From DASQFQ01 sp039934455 (GTDB lineage Bacteria; Actinomycetota; Thermoleophilia; Solirubrobacterales; Solirubrobacteraceae): a DNA stretch of 20,277 nucleotides. The notes beneath the pieces were generated by a model. The model saw nothing but the letters and a program-made list of their open reading frames with translations. It made no database searches and was not told where the DNA came from. Positions 1 to 7,176 of this stretch are shown one piece after another. Every line of letters begins with the position of its first letter. The stretch's first letter is position 1. Made by a program: the position numbers and the translations under genes. The stretch spans positions 1 to 20,277 of the forward strand of contig JBDTMF010000069.1 of the NCBI GenBank assembly GCA_039934455.1. Reading direction: 5' to 3'.

Positions 1-334
1 CCGCCAGCGAGGTGCCCATGATCGCCATGCCGATCCCGGCGTCGCCCCAGAACAGCTCCTCGTTGACGATCGGGAGCGTCAGGCCCGAGGGGTCGGCGTA
101 GAACTGCGCCAGCGCCTCGAAGCCGTAGAGGCCGATCTTGGCCGCCTCGCCGATGATCGGCCACGGCGTCTCCTCGCGCTCGTCCCACTCCGAGGCGGCC
201 GGGCGCACGACGTCGGCGGCGAAGCCGTGGATCCAGTCGCGGATGTCGCGCTGGTCATCGGAGAGATCGAGGTTGAAGGGGACCGGCTCGTCAGGGACGG
301 GGAGCTCGATCGAGGTCTGAGGGGCGGTTTCCAT
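1..334 (-). CDS. Acyl-CoA dehydrogenase, N-terminal part (cut by window edge)
   Basis: About 111 N-terminal residues are present and the rest lies left of the window. After an acidic, proline-rich leader the protein reads LSDDQRDIRDWIHGFAAD, then VRPAASEWDE and NEELFWGDAGIGMAIMG. This is the helical N-terminal domain of flavin-dependent acyl-CoA dehydrogenases, which oxidise acyl-CoA thioesters to enoyl-CoA. The FAD-binding and catalytic-glutamate regions are not visible, so chain-length specificity cannot be judged. ATG at 334 is chosen because TAGGGT (346-341) ends six bases before it, the leaderless arrangement seen repeatedly here, and because there is no Shine-Dalgarno. It lies 36 bases downstream of the PucR gene on the same strand. 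The regulator may control it, but the separate -10 box suggests its own promoter. Confidence 0.85.
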   Translation of the reverse strand, partial: METAPQTSIELPVPDEPVPFNLDLSDDQRDIRDWIHGFAADVVRPAASEWDEREETPWPIIGEAAKIGLYGFEALAQFYADPSGLTLPIVNEELFWGDAGIGMAIMGTSLA

Positions 335-340
335 CCCGTG

Positions 341-346
341 ACCCTA
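341..346 (-). promoter_or_regulatory. -10 box TAGGGT for leaderless acyl-CoA dehydrogenase
   Basis: On the minus strand TAGGGT ends six bases before ATG 334. This spacing would place the transcription start at or next to the A of the start codon. No purine-rich ribosome-binding site is present. Assignment is by pattern only. Confidence 0.55.
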
Positions 347-370
347 GGACGGGCGCGGTGCCGGTTCTGC

Positions 371-1561
371 TCACCCGCGCCACGACCGGCCGCGCAGACC
401 TCGTGCGCGGGTGACAATCATCAGCTCGAAGCGCGCGTCGGGATCGTCGAGGTCGTCGCCGAACAGGGTGCGCAGCTGGTTGAGCCGGTAGCGGACCGTC
501 TGCGGGTGCACGTGGATGGCGCGGGCGACGTCGGGCACGCTGCCCTGGTGCTCGAGCCACGCCTCGAGCGTCTCCAGCAGCCGCCCGCGCGCCGAGGCGG
601 TCGCGTCGGTCAGCGGTGCCAGGCGCCGCTCGGCCAGCTCGCTGAGCAGCGACGGGTCGCGCTCGAGCAGCAGCGTCACAAGGTGGTCCTCGGCCCGGAC
701 GAGCCCGTCCGCCGCGATCGCGCCCGCCGAGATCAGCTTGTGCACCTCGGTCGCGCGCAGTGCGCTGCGCGCGGCGTCCTGCCACGGCACCGACGGCCCG
801 AGCGCCGCAGTACGGCGGCCGAACGCGCGCGAGATCTCGAGCCGGCGCATCGGGGCGTCGGGGTCGGGCACCAACGCATAGGAGAGCTCGCCGTCGGCGA
901 CCGCGAGCGCGCCGAGCGGCAGCCACGAGGCGGTGCGGTCGTCTTCGCGCGGCGCCCACACCACGGCGGCGAAGCGTTCGGGCAGCTCGGTCCCGGCGTC
1001 GCGCGCGGCGAGCTCGAGCTGCGCCGGGTCGGCGGGCGGGTGCTGGATCAAGAGCCGGGCGAACGCGGAGCGGCGGCGATCAGCCTCGCCCGCGGTCGCG
1101 GACTGCTCGCGCGCGTAGCCCTCCGCCGACGCCGCCGAAAGCTCATCGATGTACGCGAAGATCGACTCGGCGAGCAGCGCCAGCATGTCGCCGTCCAGCT
1201 CGAGCTCCCGCGCCCGCGCCGCCGCGCGGCGCCACGCGACTCGCGCGCCGATCCGGTAGGCCGCCAGCAGCGCCTCGAGGCGGCGGCCCTCGCGCGCCTC
1301 GCCGCGGCCGAGCTCGGCGTACAGCTCGCGCTCGGGCAGCGGGCCCTCGTGGCCGCCCTCGACGACGTCGAGGAACTGCGACAGCGCGCCCTCGACCCCG
1401 AGGCGCACACCCTCGGCGACGGCGCCCTCGAGCGGCCGCGAGTAGGCGGGCACCGTCGCGCGGATCGTCTCGATCATCTCGTCGGCGAGCGTCTTGAGCC
1501 CGGGCCGCATCGCCGGGGCGATCAGGGCGGGAAGCTCCTCCCATGGCCGCTCGGCCAGCAT
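371..1561 (-). CDS. PucR-family transcriptional regulator (RsbRD-like N-terminus, C-terminal HTH)
   Basis: 396 residues. The C-terminal ~65 residues contain GSVPDVARAIHVHPQTVRYR followed by LNQLRTLFGDDLDDPDARFE, the PucR-type helix-turn-helix (HTH_30). The N-terminal ~170 residues are helical and resemble the RsbRD N-terminal domain often fused to this HTH in actinobacteria. The middle is a poorly conserved sensor region. Such proteins regulate nearby catabolic genes in response to an intracellular ligand, which cannot be named here. The start is ATG 1561 because TAACGT (1574-1569) ends seven bases upstream and homology-like sequence begins there. The frame is open further, with an ATG at 1603 that would overlap the divergent GH15 start; I reject that one. 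The acyl-CoA dehydrogenase gene follows in the same direction. Confidence 0.88.
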   Translation of the reverse strand: MLAERPWEELPALIAPAMRPGLKTLADEMIETIRATVPAYSRPLEGAVAEGVRLGVEGALSQFLDVVEGGHEGPLPERELYAELGRGEAREGRRLEALLAAYRIGARVAWRRAAARARELELDGDMLALLAESIFAYIDELSAASAEGYAREQSATAGEADRRRSAFARLLIQHPPADPAQLELAARDAGTELPERFAAVVWAPREDDRTASWLPLGALAVADGELSYALVPDPDAPMRRLEISRAFGRRTAALGPSVPWQDAARSALRATEVHKLISAGAIAADGLVRAEDHLVTLLLERDPSLLSELAERRLAPLTDATASARGRLLETLEAWLEHQGSVPDVARAIHVHPQTVRYRLNQLRTLFGDDLDDPDARFELMIVTRARGLRGRSWRG

Positions 1562-1568
1562 GAAGGAG

Positions 1569-1574
1569 ACGTTA
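1569..1574 (-). promoter_or_regulatory. -10 box TAACGT for the PucR gene
   Basis: TAACGT on the minus strand ends seven bases before ATG 1561, which fits a leaderless transcript and selects this start over the upstream ATG at 1603. The reverse reading of the same region (GACGTT, 1568-1573) could serve the divergent GH15 gene, whose leader would then be about 20 bases. Confidence 0.55.
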
Positions 1575-1601
1575 TCCGCCCGGCGGGGTAAGAGGGGCGA
1601 C

Positions 1602-3746
1602 ATGAGACACTTCCGCGTCGCCGTCCTGCTCTTCCTGCTCACCCCCGGCACCGCGTTCGCGGCCGTCGCTCCCGGCGCACCGGGCCAGAAGGCGCTGTGG
1701 ACGGAGGCCGACAAGGACGGCTTCGGCACCGCGACGGGCACGCGCAGCAAGGTCTGGCACACGCTCGACGATGGCGAGCTGACCGAGGTCTACTACCCCG
1801 ATATCGCAACGCCGGCGCTGCGCGACCTGCAGTTCGTCATCTCCGACGGTCGCCGCTTCGCCGAGCGCGAGCGCCAGAGCGCCGGCCACGCGATCGCGCT
1901 CGCCGACCAGCGCTCGCTGACCTATACCCAGACCAACACGACCCGCCGCTACCGGATCGTCAAGACCTACGTCACCGACCCGCGTCGCGACGCGCTCGTC
2001 GTCGACGTGCGGTTAGTCTCCCGCACCGGCAAGAAGCTGAAGCTCTACGCGCTGGCCGACCCCGCCCTCTCGAACGACGGCGACGACGACCGCGGCCGCA
2101 GCGTCCGCCGCGCGCTCGTCGCCCACGACAAGCAGGCCGCCTCGGCGCTCCTCGCCTCGCCGCGCTTCCGCCGCACCTCGAGCGGCTACCTCGGCCGCAG
2201 CGACGGCTGGACCGACCTGCGCAGCGACCACAAGATGAGCTGGACCTACCGGGCGAGCAAGCCGGGCAACGTCGTCCAGACCGCGCTGACCGCGCTCGAC
2301 GGCGTCAAGCGCCGCCACATGACGCTCGTGCTCGGCTTCGGCCGCACTGGTGCGAGCGCCCTCTCGACCGCGCACACGGCGCTGCGCACGGGCTTCCGCC
2401 GCTCGGCCACGCGCTACGCGGCGGGCTGGCACGCCTACCTCGGCTCGCTCACGCCGCGGCCGGCCTCGGCGGCGCCGTTCGCGACGACCTACGATGTGTC
2501 GGCGATGACGCTCGCGGCGTCGGAGGACAAGACGCACCGCGGCGCCTACGTCGCGTCGCCGAGCATGCCGTGGGCGTTCGGCCAGGGGCTCGAGAAGCCC
2601 TCGTCCGTCTACCACCTGGTGTGGTCGCGCGACCTCTACCAGATCGCCACGGGGCTGCTCGCGGCCGGCGACCGCGCCGGCGCCGGGCGCTCGCTCGACT
2701 ACCTGTTCGGGAGCCAGCAGACGCCCGACGGCTGCTTCCCCCAGAACTCGAACCTCGACGGCACCAAGCACTGGGAGAACCTGCAGCTCGACGAGGTCGC
2801 GTTCCCGGTCGTGCTCGCCTGGCAGCTCGGCCGCCGCGACGCCAAGACGTTCGGGAGCGTGAAGCGCGCGGTCGGCTGCATCCTCGAGAAGGGACCGGCG
2901 ACCCCGCAGGAGCGCTGGGAGAACCAGAGCGGCTGGTCGCCCGCGACGATCGCCGCGGAGATCGCCGCGCTGGTGTGCGCGGCCGACATCGCCCGCGCCA
3001 ACGGCGACACGGCCTCGGCAGTGGAGTGGGAGGCGAAGGCGGACGACTGGCAGAGCAAGGTCGACGGCTGGACCGCCACCGCGAACGGTCCGTTCGACCC
3101 CCAGCCCTACTACCTGCGCCTCTCGAAGCACGGCGACCCGAACGTGGGGACCACGTACGACATCGGCGACTCGGGCCCGACCAAGGTCGACCAGCGCAAG
3201 GTCACCGACCCGAGCTTCCTCGAGCTCGTCCGCCTCGGCGTCAAGCGCTTCGACGCGCCCGTCGTGCTCACGACGCTCGGCGTCGTGGATCGGCGGCTCG
3301 CCGTCGACACGCCGCACGGCCGCTTCTGGCACCGCTTCGACTTCGACGGCTACGGCGAGAAGCAGAACGGCTCGCCGTGGGACGTCAATCTCCCGACCAA
3401 CCCGACCGAGGACTGGGCGAAGAACACGACGATCGGGCGCGTCTGGCCGATCTTCGCGGGCGAGCGCGGCGAGTACGAGCTGGCGGCCGGCCAGTCGACC
3501 GCGGCGCGCGGGCGGCTGGCGGCGATGGCGAGCGCCGCCGGGCCGGGCCACATGATCTCCGAGCAGGTCTGGGACCAGTTCCCACCCTCGGGCTCGGCCG
3601 GCTTCCCGCGGGGACTGGAGACGACGTCGGCCTCGCCGCTGGCGTGGTCGCACGCGCAGTTCCTGCGGCTCGCGTGGTCGATCGAAGCCGGTCACCCGGT
3701 CGAGCGGCCCTCCGCGGTCGCGTGTCGCTACGCCGGCTGCGGATAG
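1602..3746 (+). CDS. Secreted GH15 glucoamylase / glucodextranase-like enzyme
   Basis: 714 residues. A signal peptide (MRHFRVAVLLFLL...AFA|AV) ends near residue 20, so the enzyme is exported. Residues ~22-280 form a beta-rich domain like the N-terminal domain of bacterial glucodextranase/glucoamylase. The rest is the (alpha/alpha)6 GH15 barrel, with VWSRDLYQIATGLLAAGD, HWENLQLDEVAFP, QERWENQSGWSPATIAAE and ISEQVWDQFPPSG. By family knowledge the general acid is the Glu after Trp in ERWEN (residue 440) and the base is Glu in SEQVW (residue 654); both are present. It should release glucose from the non-reducing ends of alpha-glucans, but whether alpha-1,4 or alpha-1,6 is preferred cannot be read. 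GAGGGG lies about four bases before ATG 1602. Divergent from pucR; no transporter gene is adjacent. Confidence 0.9.
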   Translation: MRHFRVAVLLFLLTPGTAFAAVAPGAPGQKALWTEADKDGFGTATGTRSKVWHTLDDGELTEVYYPDIATPALRDLQFVISDGRRFAERERQSAGHAIALADQRSLTYTQTNTTRRYRIVKTYVTDPRRDALVVDVRLVSRTGKKLKLYALADPALSNDGDDDRGRSVRRALVAHDKQAASALLASPRFRRTSSGYLGRSDGWTDLRSDHKMSWTYRASKPGNVVQTALTALDGVKRRHMTLVLGFGRTGASALSTAHTALRTGFRRSATRYAAGWHAYLGSLTPRPASAAPFATTYDVSAMTLAASEDKTHRGAYVASPSMPWAFGQGLEKPSSVYHLVWSRDLYQIATGLLAAGDRAGAGRSLDYLFGSQQTPDGCFPQNSNLDGTKHWENLQLDEVAFPVVLAWQLGRRDAKTFGSVKRAVGCILEKGPATPQERWENQSGWSPATIAAEIAALVCAADIARANGDTASAVEWEAKADDWQSKVDGWTATANGPFDPQPYYLRLSKHGDPNVGTTYDIGDSGPTKVDQRKVTDPSFLELVRLGVKRFDAPVVLTTLGVVDRRLAVDTPHGRFWHRFDFDGYGEKQNGSPWDVNLPTNPTEDWAKNTTIGRVWPIFAGERGEYELAAGQSTAARGRLAAMASAAGPGHMISEQVWDQFPPSGSAGFPRGLETTSASPLAWSHAQFLRLAWSIEAGHPVERPSAVACRYAGCG

Positions 3747-3812
3747 CTAGTACTTGAAGCCCATGCCGGCCCTTTCGGCGCGGGCGGCGCAGGACTTGAG
3801 CCGTTCCTTCGG
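3747..3812 (-). other. Possible C-terminal gene remnant on the minus strand
   Basis: Directly abutting the GH15 stop, the minus strand has a short open stretch bounded by TAG codons. It reads PKERLKSCAARAERAGMGFKY and stops at 3749-3747. The amino-acid composition looks coding and the TAGCTA stop-to-stop contact (3744-3749) mirrors the one at 16077-16082. There is no start codon except an internal ATG five codons from the end. It could be the tail of a deleted gene or chance open frame in GC-rich DNA. Confidence 0.2.
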
Positions 3813-3813
3813 C

Positions 3814-3880
3814 TAGATGGCTGATTCCGCGCCGCGGGACGCATGCAGACGGGTGCGAGGGTCGTGGGATCAGCCATCTA
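3814..3880. repeat. Perfect 12-bp inverted repeat between convergent genes (candidate bidirectional terminator)
   Basis: TAGATGGCTGAT (3814-3825) and ATCAGCCATCTA (3869-3880) are exact reverse complements. Inner bases extend the possible RNA stem by about six pairs with two wobbles, leaving a loop of roughly 30 bases. It lies between the ends of the GH15 gene (+) and the membrane HD-GYP gene (-), and the TAG stop of the latter forms the outer edge of one arm. There is no T-tract on either side, so termination is inferred from position only. Confidence 0.45.
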
Positions 3881-5227
3881 CGCAAAGACACGCCCGGACC
3901 GGGCGTAGCGACGGACGCGGCGCTCGAAGGCGAGCTCGGCCTCGAAGTCGGCGTCGTCGGCGTGCTGGAAGCGCAGGCCGCGGTCGCTCAGCAGCGTGAC
4001 GAACGTCTCCACCAGCTCGGGGTCGAACTGCGTGCCGGAGACCCGCCGCAGCTCGGAGACGGCCTCCGAGGAGGTGCGCGGGCGGCGGTAGGAGTCGCGG
4101 GCGATCATCACGTCGTAGGCGTCGGCGATCATCACGACGCGCGCGAGCAGCGGGATGTCGTCGCCGCTGAGGGCGCGCGGGTACCCCTCGCCGTCCCAGC
4201 GCTCGTGGTGGCTGAGGATGATGTCCGCCACCGGGCCGTAGGCCTCCATCCGCGCGACCACGCGGGCGCCCTCCTCGGGATGGCGGCGCACGATCCGCCA
4301 ATCCTCATCGCTCAGCGGCTGCTCGGCCAGCAGGATCGCGTCCGGGAAGGAGAACTTGCCGATGTCGTGCAGCAGGCCCGCGGTGTGGGCGAGGTCCTGC
4401 TGGTCGCGGTTGCAGCCGTGGGCCTCGGCGAGCGCGCGGGCGTAGCGGGCGACGGCGGCCGAGTGGCGGGCGGTCATGCGATCGCGCAGCGCGAGCGTCT
4501 CGAGGATGCTCGCCAGCACGCCGAGCTGGAGCGCGGCGAGCTCCTCGGCGCGGCGCTGGGAGCGCAGCAGCTCGCGGATCAGGTACTGGAAGACGACGAG
4601 CACGAGCGCCAGCAGAACGAGCGCCGCGAGCCCCGTCTCGCGGTAGAGGACCGCGATGCTCACGGTCAGCACCGCGCCGGCCAGCTCGGACGGCAGCACC
4701 GGGACGAAGATCTGGCGCACCTGGCGGCTGATCGGGATGCCGAGGTGGACCGAGATGTCGAACGAGATCATCGCGAAGTTGAGGACGTTGGCGCATACGA
4801 ACGCCCCGAAGACGACGAAGGCGAAGGTGAGCTCGTTCGTCTCGAGGTCGGTGATGGGCCCGAGCGCCTCGATCGCCAGCCCGACCACGAGCGGGATCGC
4901 CGAGTAGACCGCCAGGTTCGTGAGCAGCTTGTGCCACGCGAGCCGGTTGCGCAGCGAGTCGACGAGCACCGAGACGAAGCCGATCAGCACGGCCGGCGCC
5001 GGCCCGCACAGCGCCATCGCGAGCACGAGCGCGAAGAACGCGCCGGTGATGCGCTGCGACGTGTGCTGGAGCGCGAGCAGGTCGCTGACGATCGCGAGCC
5101 CCAGGAGGACGAGCACCAGGCCGACCGGGCGCCAGTCGGAGGCGTCGGACGAGACTGCGGCGGCGACCAGCGAGCCGAGGAGGATCCCGGCCTCCACTGC
5201 GAGCAGCCTCTTCGAGCGTGCGGTCAT
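3878..5227 (-). CDS. Integral membrane HD-GYP domain phosphodiesterase
   Basis: 449 residues. Residues ~8-217 hold about six or seven hydrophobic segments, forming an integral sensor module. A short linker (~218-235) leads to the HD-GYP domain. HDIGK is at 287-291 and the GYP signature HHERWDGEGYP at 340-350, so the metal-binding core and the GYP loop are both intact. HD-GYP enzymes hydrolyse cyclic-di-GMP (some hydrolyse 3',3'-cGAMP), so this one probably lowers a cyclic dinucleotide in response to a membrane signal. No GGDEF domain or receiver is attached. It follows the M20 peptidase after an 87-base gap that contains TAGTCT and the palindrome at 5248-5259, suggesting its own promoter. No Shine-Dalgarno precedes ATG 5227. 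Confidence 0.88.
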   Translation of the reverse strand: MTARSKRLLAVEAGILLGSLVAAAVSSDASDWRPVGLVLVLLGLAIVSDLLALQHTSQRITGAFFALVLAMALCGPAPAVLIGFVSVLVDSLRNRLAWHKLLTNLAVYSAIPLVVGLAIEALGPITDLETNELTFAFVVFGAFVCANVLNFAMISFDISVHLGIPISRQVRQIFVPVLPSELAGAVLTVSIAVLYRETGLAALVLLALVLVVFQYLIRELLRSQRRAEELAALQLGVLASILETLALRDRMTARHSAAVARYARALAEAHGCNRDQQDLAHTAGLLHDIGKFSFPDAILLAEQPLSDEDWRIVRRHPEEGARVVARMEAYGPVADIILSHHERWDGEGYPRALSGDDIPLLARVVMIADAYDVMIARDSYRRPRTSSEAVSELRRVSGTQFDPELVETFVTLLSDRGLRFQHADDADFEAELAFERRVRRYARSGRVFA

Positions 5228-5247
5228 CGGAAATCGTCAGACGGAAC

Positions 5248-5259
5248 GCCCACGTGGGC
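5248..5259. promoter_or_regulatory. 12-bp palindrome GCCCACGTGGGC upstream of membrane HD-GYP gene
   Basis: This perfect palindrome with a CACGTG core lies 20 bases before ATG 5227. It would sit just downstream of a transcription start set by TAGTCT at 5280-5275 (47 bases before the ATG). This position suits a repressor operator, or a hairpin in the leader. No matching regulator is visible. Confidence 0.35.
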
Positions 5260-5274
5260 CCCGCCCCGCGCCCG

Positions 5275-5280
5275 AGACTA
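5275..5280 (-). promoter_or_regulatory. Candidate -10 box TAGTCT for membrane HD-GYP gene
   Basis: TAGTCT on the minus strand lies 47 bases before ATG 5227, giving a leader of about 40 bases. No convincing -35 box or ribosome-binding site is seen, so this is weaker than the other -10 calls. Confidence 0.35.
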
Positions 5281-5314
5281 GTGAAGTGAGTGGCTATGTG
5301 CCGAAATTCCGGGT

Positions 5315-6622
5315 TCAGAGCGCCGCGAGCGCGGTGAGCAGCGCGCGCGCCGCGCGCTCGCCGAGCTCGAGGTTCTCGACGAGGAACGACTCGTCGGGAG
5401 CGTGGAAGGCGTCGTCGGGAAGCGTGAAGCCGCTGACGATGGTGGGGATCTCCCGGGCGGCGAACTCGGCCACGACGGGGATCGAGCCGCCGGAGCGGAC
5501 CAGGGCGGGCGCGGTGCCGGTCGCGCGCTCGAGCGCCTGCGCGGCGAGCACCAGGGCGGGCAGGTCGGGCTCGAACAGCGACGGGTCGGCGAGCTGCCAG
5601 GCCAGCTCCACGTCGGCGCCCCCCGGCGCGGCGTCGCGCAGCAGGCGCTCGAGCACGGGCCCGATCTCGGCGGCGCGCTGGCCCGGGGCGAGCCGGACCG
5701 AGACCGTCGCGCGCGCCAGCGCGGGCACGAGCGTGCGCGGCTCGCCGCCGACGATCTCGTTGATCTCGATCGAGGTGTCCGCGCCGTTGCGCTGGTAGTA
5801 CTCCTCCTCCGCGCCGGGATAGGCGGGGCGGCCGCCGACCTCGGAGAGGACCTGCGTGCCGGGCGGCAGCCGCTCCCACGAGATCCGCTCCGCCTCGGCA
5901 GGCGGGAGCACGCCGGCCCGCAGCTCGGCGCGGACCGCGCCGTCCGGGCCGGGGACGACCTCGGCGAGCATGCGGTGGAGCACGTGCAGGGCGTTCAGCG
6001 CGGTGCCGCCGTAGATCCCGGAGTGCAGGTCGCGGGCGCCGGTGCGCACCTCGATCTGCGCCATCGCGAGACCGCGCAGGCCCACCGTGATCGCGGGCGT
6101 CCGCTCGTCGACCATGCCGGAGTCGAACACGATCGCCGCGTCGGCGCCCCGCTCGTCGGCGCGGATCCACTCGGCGACGCTCTCGCTGCCCGCCTCCTCC
6201 TCACCCTCGACCACGACGCGCACGTGGACCGGCAGTTCGCCCGCCGCGGCGAGGCTGCAGGCGGCCGACAGCAGCGGCCAGAAGTTGCCCTTGTCGTCGG
6301 CGGCGCCGCGCGCGTACAGGCGCCCGTCGCGCACCTCGGGCTCGAACGGCGCCGAGGTCCAGGCGCCCAGGTCGCCCGCGCCCTGGACGTCGTAGTGACC
6401 GTAGATCAGGACGGTCGGCGCGTCGGGTCGGTTGGCCTTCAGCTCGCCCACGGCGAGCGGGTTGCCGGCCCCGATCCGGACCAGCTCCGCCTCCCCGCCC
6501 GCGCGCCGTACGTGGGCCGCCGCCCATTCGGCCGCGCGCTCGAGGTCGGCGGGGTCGCCGCCGCCGGTGGAGATCGAGGGGATGCGCAACCAGTCGACGA
6601 GCTGATCGAGGAGTTCGCTCAT
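5315..6622 (-). CDS. M20-family dipeptidase / metallopeptidase
   Basis: 435 residues. Metal-site motifs of the M20 (CNDP-like) dipeptidases occur in order: IYGHYDVQ (first His), ARGAADDKGNFW (bridging Asp), VEGEEEAGSESVAEW (general-base and metal Glu) and DSGMVDE; GGSIPVV lies near the C-terminal catalytic region. The middle part (AMAQIEVRTGARDLHSGIYG) belongs to the lid/dimerisation domain. Such enzymes are cytosolic di-zinc peptidases that cleave dipeptides or related amides; the substrate cannot be predicted. The start is ATG 6622, ten bases after TAGTGT (6638-6633). The frame stays open for 2 kb upstream, but that is composition only. Divergent from the secreted protein gene at 6680, with a symmetrical operator-like sequence between them. 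Confidence 0.9.
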   Translation of the reverse strand: MSELLDQLVDWLRIPSISTGGGDPADLERAAEWAAAHVRRAGGEAELVRIGAGNPLAVGELKANRPDAPTVLIYGHYDVQGAGDLGAWTSAPFEPEVRDGRLYARGAADDKGNFWPLLSAACSLAAAGELPVHVRVVVEGEEEAGSESVAEWIRADERGADAAIVFDSGMVDERTPAITVGLRGLAMAQIEVRTGARDLHSGIYGGTALNALHVLHRMLAEVVPGPDGAVRAELRAGVLPPAEAERISWERLPPGTQVLSEVGGRPAYPGAEEEYYQRNGADTSIEINEIVGGEPRTLVPALARATVSVRLAPGQRAAEIGPVLERLLRDAAPGGADVELAWQLADPSLFEPDLPALVLAAQALERATGTAPALVRSGGSIPVVAEFAAREIPTIVSGFTLPDDAFHAPDESFLVENLELGERAARALLTALAAL

Positions 6623-6632
6623 GCGGGCGGGC

Positions 6633-6638
6633 ACACTA
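6633..6638 (-). promoter_or_regulatory. -10 box TAGTGT for the M20 peptidase gene
   Basis: TAGTGT on the minus strand ends ten bases before ATG 6622, which predicts a leader of only a few bases. The same TAGTGTGCC string precedes the amidohydrolase start at 8355. Confidence 0.5.
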
Positions 6639-6640
6639 AT

Positions 6641-6658
6641 CGTCACACGAGCGTGACG
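6641..6658. promoter_or_regulatory. Inverted repeat CGTCAC-N6-GTGACG between divergent promoters
   Basis: The perfect 6-bp arms (6641-6646 and 6653-6658) are centred between the -10 boxes of the M20 peptidase (6638-6633) and the secreted protein (6667-6672). A dimeric regulator bound here would cover the upstream part of both promoters. Confidence 0.4.
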
Positions 6659-6666
6659 AAGTGGGG

Positions 6667-6672
6667 TACCGT
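6667..6672 (+). promoter_or_regulatory. -10 box TACCGT for the secreted protein gene
   Basis: TACCGT ends seven bases before GTG 6680. No Shine-Dalgarno is present, so the transcript is probably leaderless. Confidence 0.5.
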
Positions 6673-6679
6673 CGGACCT

Positions 6680-7171
6680 GTGCGACGCGTCCTCTTCATC
6701 GCCCTCGTGCTGGGCCTGGTGGCGGGCGCGACGGCGATCGCGCAGAGCGGCTCGAACCCCGACGCGTACCAGCTCCAGGAGCCGTCGGTCACCTCGCGCG
6801 AGGTGCTGCGCCTGCCGGCCGACAGCTCGTGCGTCCGCTTCACCCGCGCGACCGTGCGCTTCCTCCCGCCGCCCGGCGCCGTCTTCGGCGTCCTGCAGGT
6901 CACGGCCGACGGCCGTGAGGCCGTCCGCATGACCGGCGTTCCCCGCGCCGCCAGCACCACGATCCGCCTCAGCGGCGCCCGCACCAGCGTGCGCGTGAGC
7001 GGGACGACGCTCGGCGGCCAGGTCGTCCACGCCGAGCGCAGCTACCGGCACTGCGGCCGCACGACCGCGCGCAAGGCACCGAAGACCCCCGCCGCGCCGC
7101 GCCCGAAGCGGCGCGCCACACCGCGGGCCACGCCCCCGCCGACCGAGTCCGGCGGCGGGGAGGACGGCTAG
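6680..7171 (+). CDS. Secreted protein with Cys-flanked beta domain and basic Pro/Ala tail
   Basis: 163 residues starting at GTG. VRRVLFIALVLGLVAGATAIA is a signal peptide with likely cleavage after residue 21 (AIA|QS). The mature part has exactly two cysteines, C51 (SSCVRFTRATVRFLPP) and C125 (SYRHCGRTT), bracketing alternating hydrophobic/polar strands, which probably make one disulfide-closed beta-sandwich. From memory, this C...RATVRF...YRxC layout is common in exported proteins of Solirubrobacterales. The last ~35 residues are rich in Lys, Arg, Pro and Ala and then end in an acidic Gly stretch. No enzymatic motif is seen and the function is unknown. It is divergent from the M20 gene and stops five bases before the stop of the convergent amidohydrolase gene. 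Confidence 0.75.
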   Translation: MRRVLFIALVLGLVAGATAIAQSGSNPDAYQLQEPSVTSREVLRLPADSSCVRFTRATVRFLPPPGAVFGVLQVTADGREAVRMTGVPRAASTTIRLSGARTSVRVSGTTLGGQVVHAERSYRHCGRTTARKAPKTPAAPRPKRRATPRATPPPTESGGGEDG

Positions 7172-7176
7172 CCCGG

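Noticed and set aside
1697..3757. Long plus-strand frame of about 690 codons within the GH15 gene
   Set aside because: Shifted reading of the GH15 gene with extreme Arg content; the GH15 frame carries all catalytic motifs.
4305..6170. Long minus-strand frame of about 620 codons overlapping the HD-GYP and M20 genes
   Set aside because: Arg/Pro/Ala-rich translation with no motif, out of frame with two well-supported genes on the same strand.
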